A DNA stretch of 60,155 nucleotides, taken from an uncultured Prevotellaceae bacterium (GTDB lineage Bacteria > Bacteroidota > Bacteroidia > Bacteroidales > Bacteroidaceae). The notes under the pieces are model-generated. The model made no database searches, was not told the DNA's origin, and was given only the letters and a program-made list of their open reading frames with translations. Positions 59,538 through 60,155 of this stretch are shown in pieces. The stretch spans positions 1 to 60,155 of the forward strand of contig CACXTX010000009.1 in assembly GCA_902770635.1 (NCBI GenBank), in the 5' to 3' direction. Made by a program: the position numbers and the translations under genes. Positions within the stretch are counted from its first letter, which is position 1; every line of letters begins with the position of its first letter.

Positions 59538-60155
59538 ATGACGTGTAAGAGACATTTTGTAGGAATAGCGGCTATGCTTTATAGCCTGTTGGGAGTTGCA
59601 GCAGCACAGCTTCCCGATTCCCTCTTGACTTTTGATAAAGCCTACTATTATAACATTGTAGATATGCCGAAGTCGCTTCAGATTGTGCAGACCATGCGCG
59701 ATAGGAAGATGGCTGCCGACTGGGAACTGGACAGGGCCGAGGCCAACCTCTGGAGTCTTGACCGCCATTACAACAAGGCTTTGAAGCTTTACCAGAAGGT
59801 GTTGGATAATCCCGAGGCTAAAAAGTCGTGGGAAGAAGAGTTGAGTACCCTTTTCCTGGCCTCCTACTGCTATGAGAAACTTAGTGACGAGCGACATCTC
59901 TCCAAGTTGGTGCTCAGGATGCGTGATTTGGCTCAGGAGCACGATGCCAAAGAGTATCTGTGTATGACAGAATATATTCGTGGCAGGCGTATTTATATGA
60001 TGGGTCGGAAGGAAGAAGGCTATGCCATCAGCCTGCAAGCCGCAGAGGATATGAAACACATGGACTATCGATACAAGAACCGTATGCTTTTCGTCTTCTA
60101 TATCAACATCACCAACATGTATATCCATGATGGCAAATACCGTGAGGCTTGGAAG
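59538..60155 (+). CDS. Exported TPR-containing protein, N-terminal part (cut by window end)
   Basis: 206 codons are visible from ATG 59538 and the frame is still open at the edge. A signal peptide (FVGIAAMLYSLLGVAAA before Q) is followed by helical repeats of TPR type (AYYYNIVDMPKSLQIVQTM, ANLWSLDRHYNKALKLYQKV, TLFLASYCYEKLSDERHLSK). In Bacteroidales such N-termini often belong to TPR-type sensors with a membrane segment and a regulator or kinase domain behind, but that part is outside the window. Confidence 0.75.
   Translation, partial: MTCKRHFVGIAAMLYSLLGVAAAQLPDSLLTFDKAYYYNIVDMPKSLQIVQTMRDRKMAADWELDRAEANLWSLDRHYNKALKLYQKVLDNPEAKKSWEEELSTLFLASYCYEKLSDERHLSKLVLRMRDLAQEHDAKEYLCMTEYIRGRRIYMMGRKEEGYAISLQAAEDMKHMDYRYKNRMLFVFYINITNMYIHDGKYREAWK

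Overview
The window looks like chromosome of a Bacteroidales bacterium close to Prevotella. The supporting signs are TAnnTTTG promoter cores, a SusC/SusD polysaccharide locus, the Bacteroidota order of division and cell-wall genes, a GlsA/GlsB-like glycine-lipid pair, many signal-peptide and lipoprotein genes, and C-terminal segments of the '[20 protein letters not shown]' type. No rRNA, tRNA, CRISPR array, phage or transposase was seen.

Layout. 1-459: end of an AraC-type regulator. 758-7851: a run of secreted proteins built from interchangeable modules (lectin-like DUF1566-type, Ig-like, repeat and sorting modules). One of them carries a complete ubiquitin fold directly after its signal peptide, and two are broken. 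8037-11772: an operon for a periplasmic NMT1-like binding protein, a membrane SpoIIE-type phosphatase fused to an RsbW-like kinase domain, and a STAS protein, which together look like a partner-switching system. 11778-26916, minus strand: a fructan utilization locus with fructokinase, MFS sugar transporter, GH32 enzyme, secreted binding protein, GH32-like lipoprotein, surface glycan-binding lipoprotein, SusD, SusC and a one-protein membrane regulator (periplasmic binding domain, one membrane segment, AraC domain). Three copies of one long inverted repeat in this locus each lie exactly 52 bp from a TAnnTTTG core. Two precede genes (susC and the GH32 gene). The third precedes a gene-free stretch that ends in a hairpin, so it may drive a small RNA.

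26936-42686, minus strand: the complete dcw cluster in the order mraZ, rsmH, ftsL, ftsI, murE, mraY, murD, ftsW, murG, murC, ftsQ, ftsA, ftsZ, with a three-repeat MraZ operator in front. The fructan regulator follows ftsZ after 19 bp. 42876-44744: glycine-lipid acyltransferases. 44746-48940: a secreted beta-helix-like protein, a dNTP triphosphohydrolase and dUTPase. 49075-53602: a four-helix-bundle (S23-type) gene, then TPR, DUF4292 and EnvC-like genes. 53704-60155: an M20 deacetylase, an acyl-CoA synthetase, a second S23-type gene, RF2, a 47-residue membrane protein, a CYTH protein and the start of a TPR protein.

A second layer runs across the whole window. Most intergenic gaps hold short tandem repeats with a period near 7 bp (sometimes 9 or 16), often as inverted arrays around a core. 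Both S23-type genes are enclosed by such inverted arrays. In at least four places repeat sequence has become coding: inside the GH32 enzyme, a serine-rich linker, a signal peptide, and an N-terminal extension.
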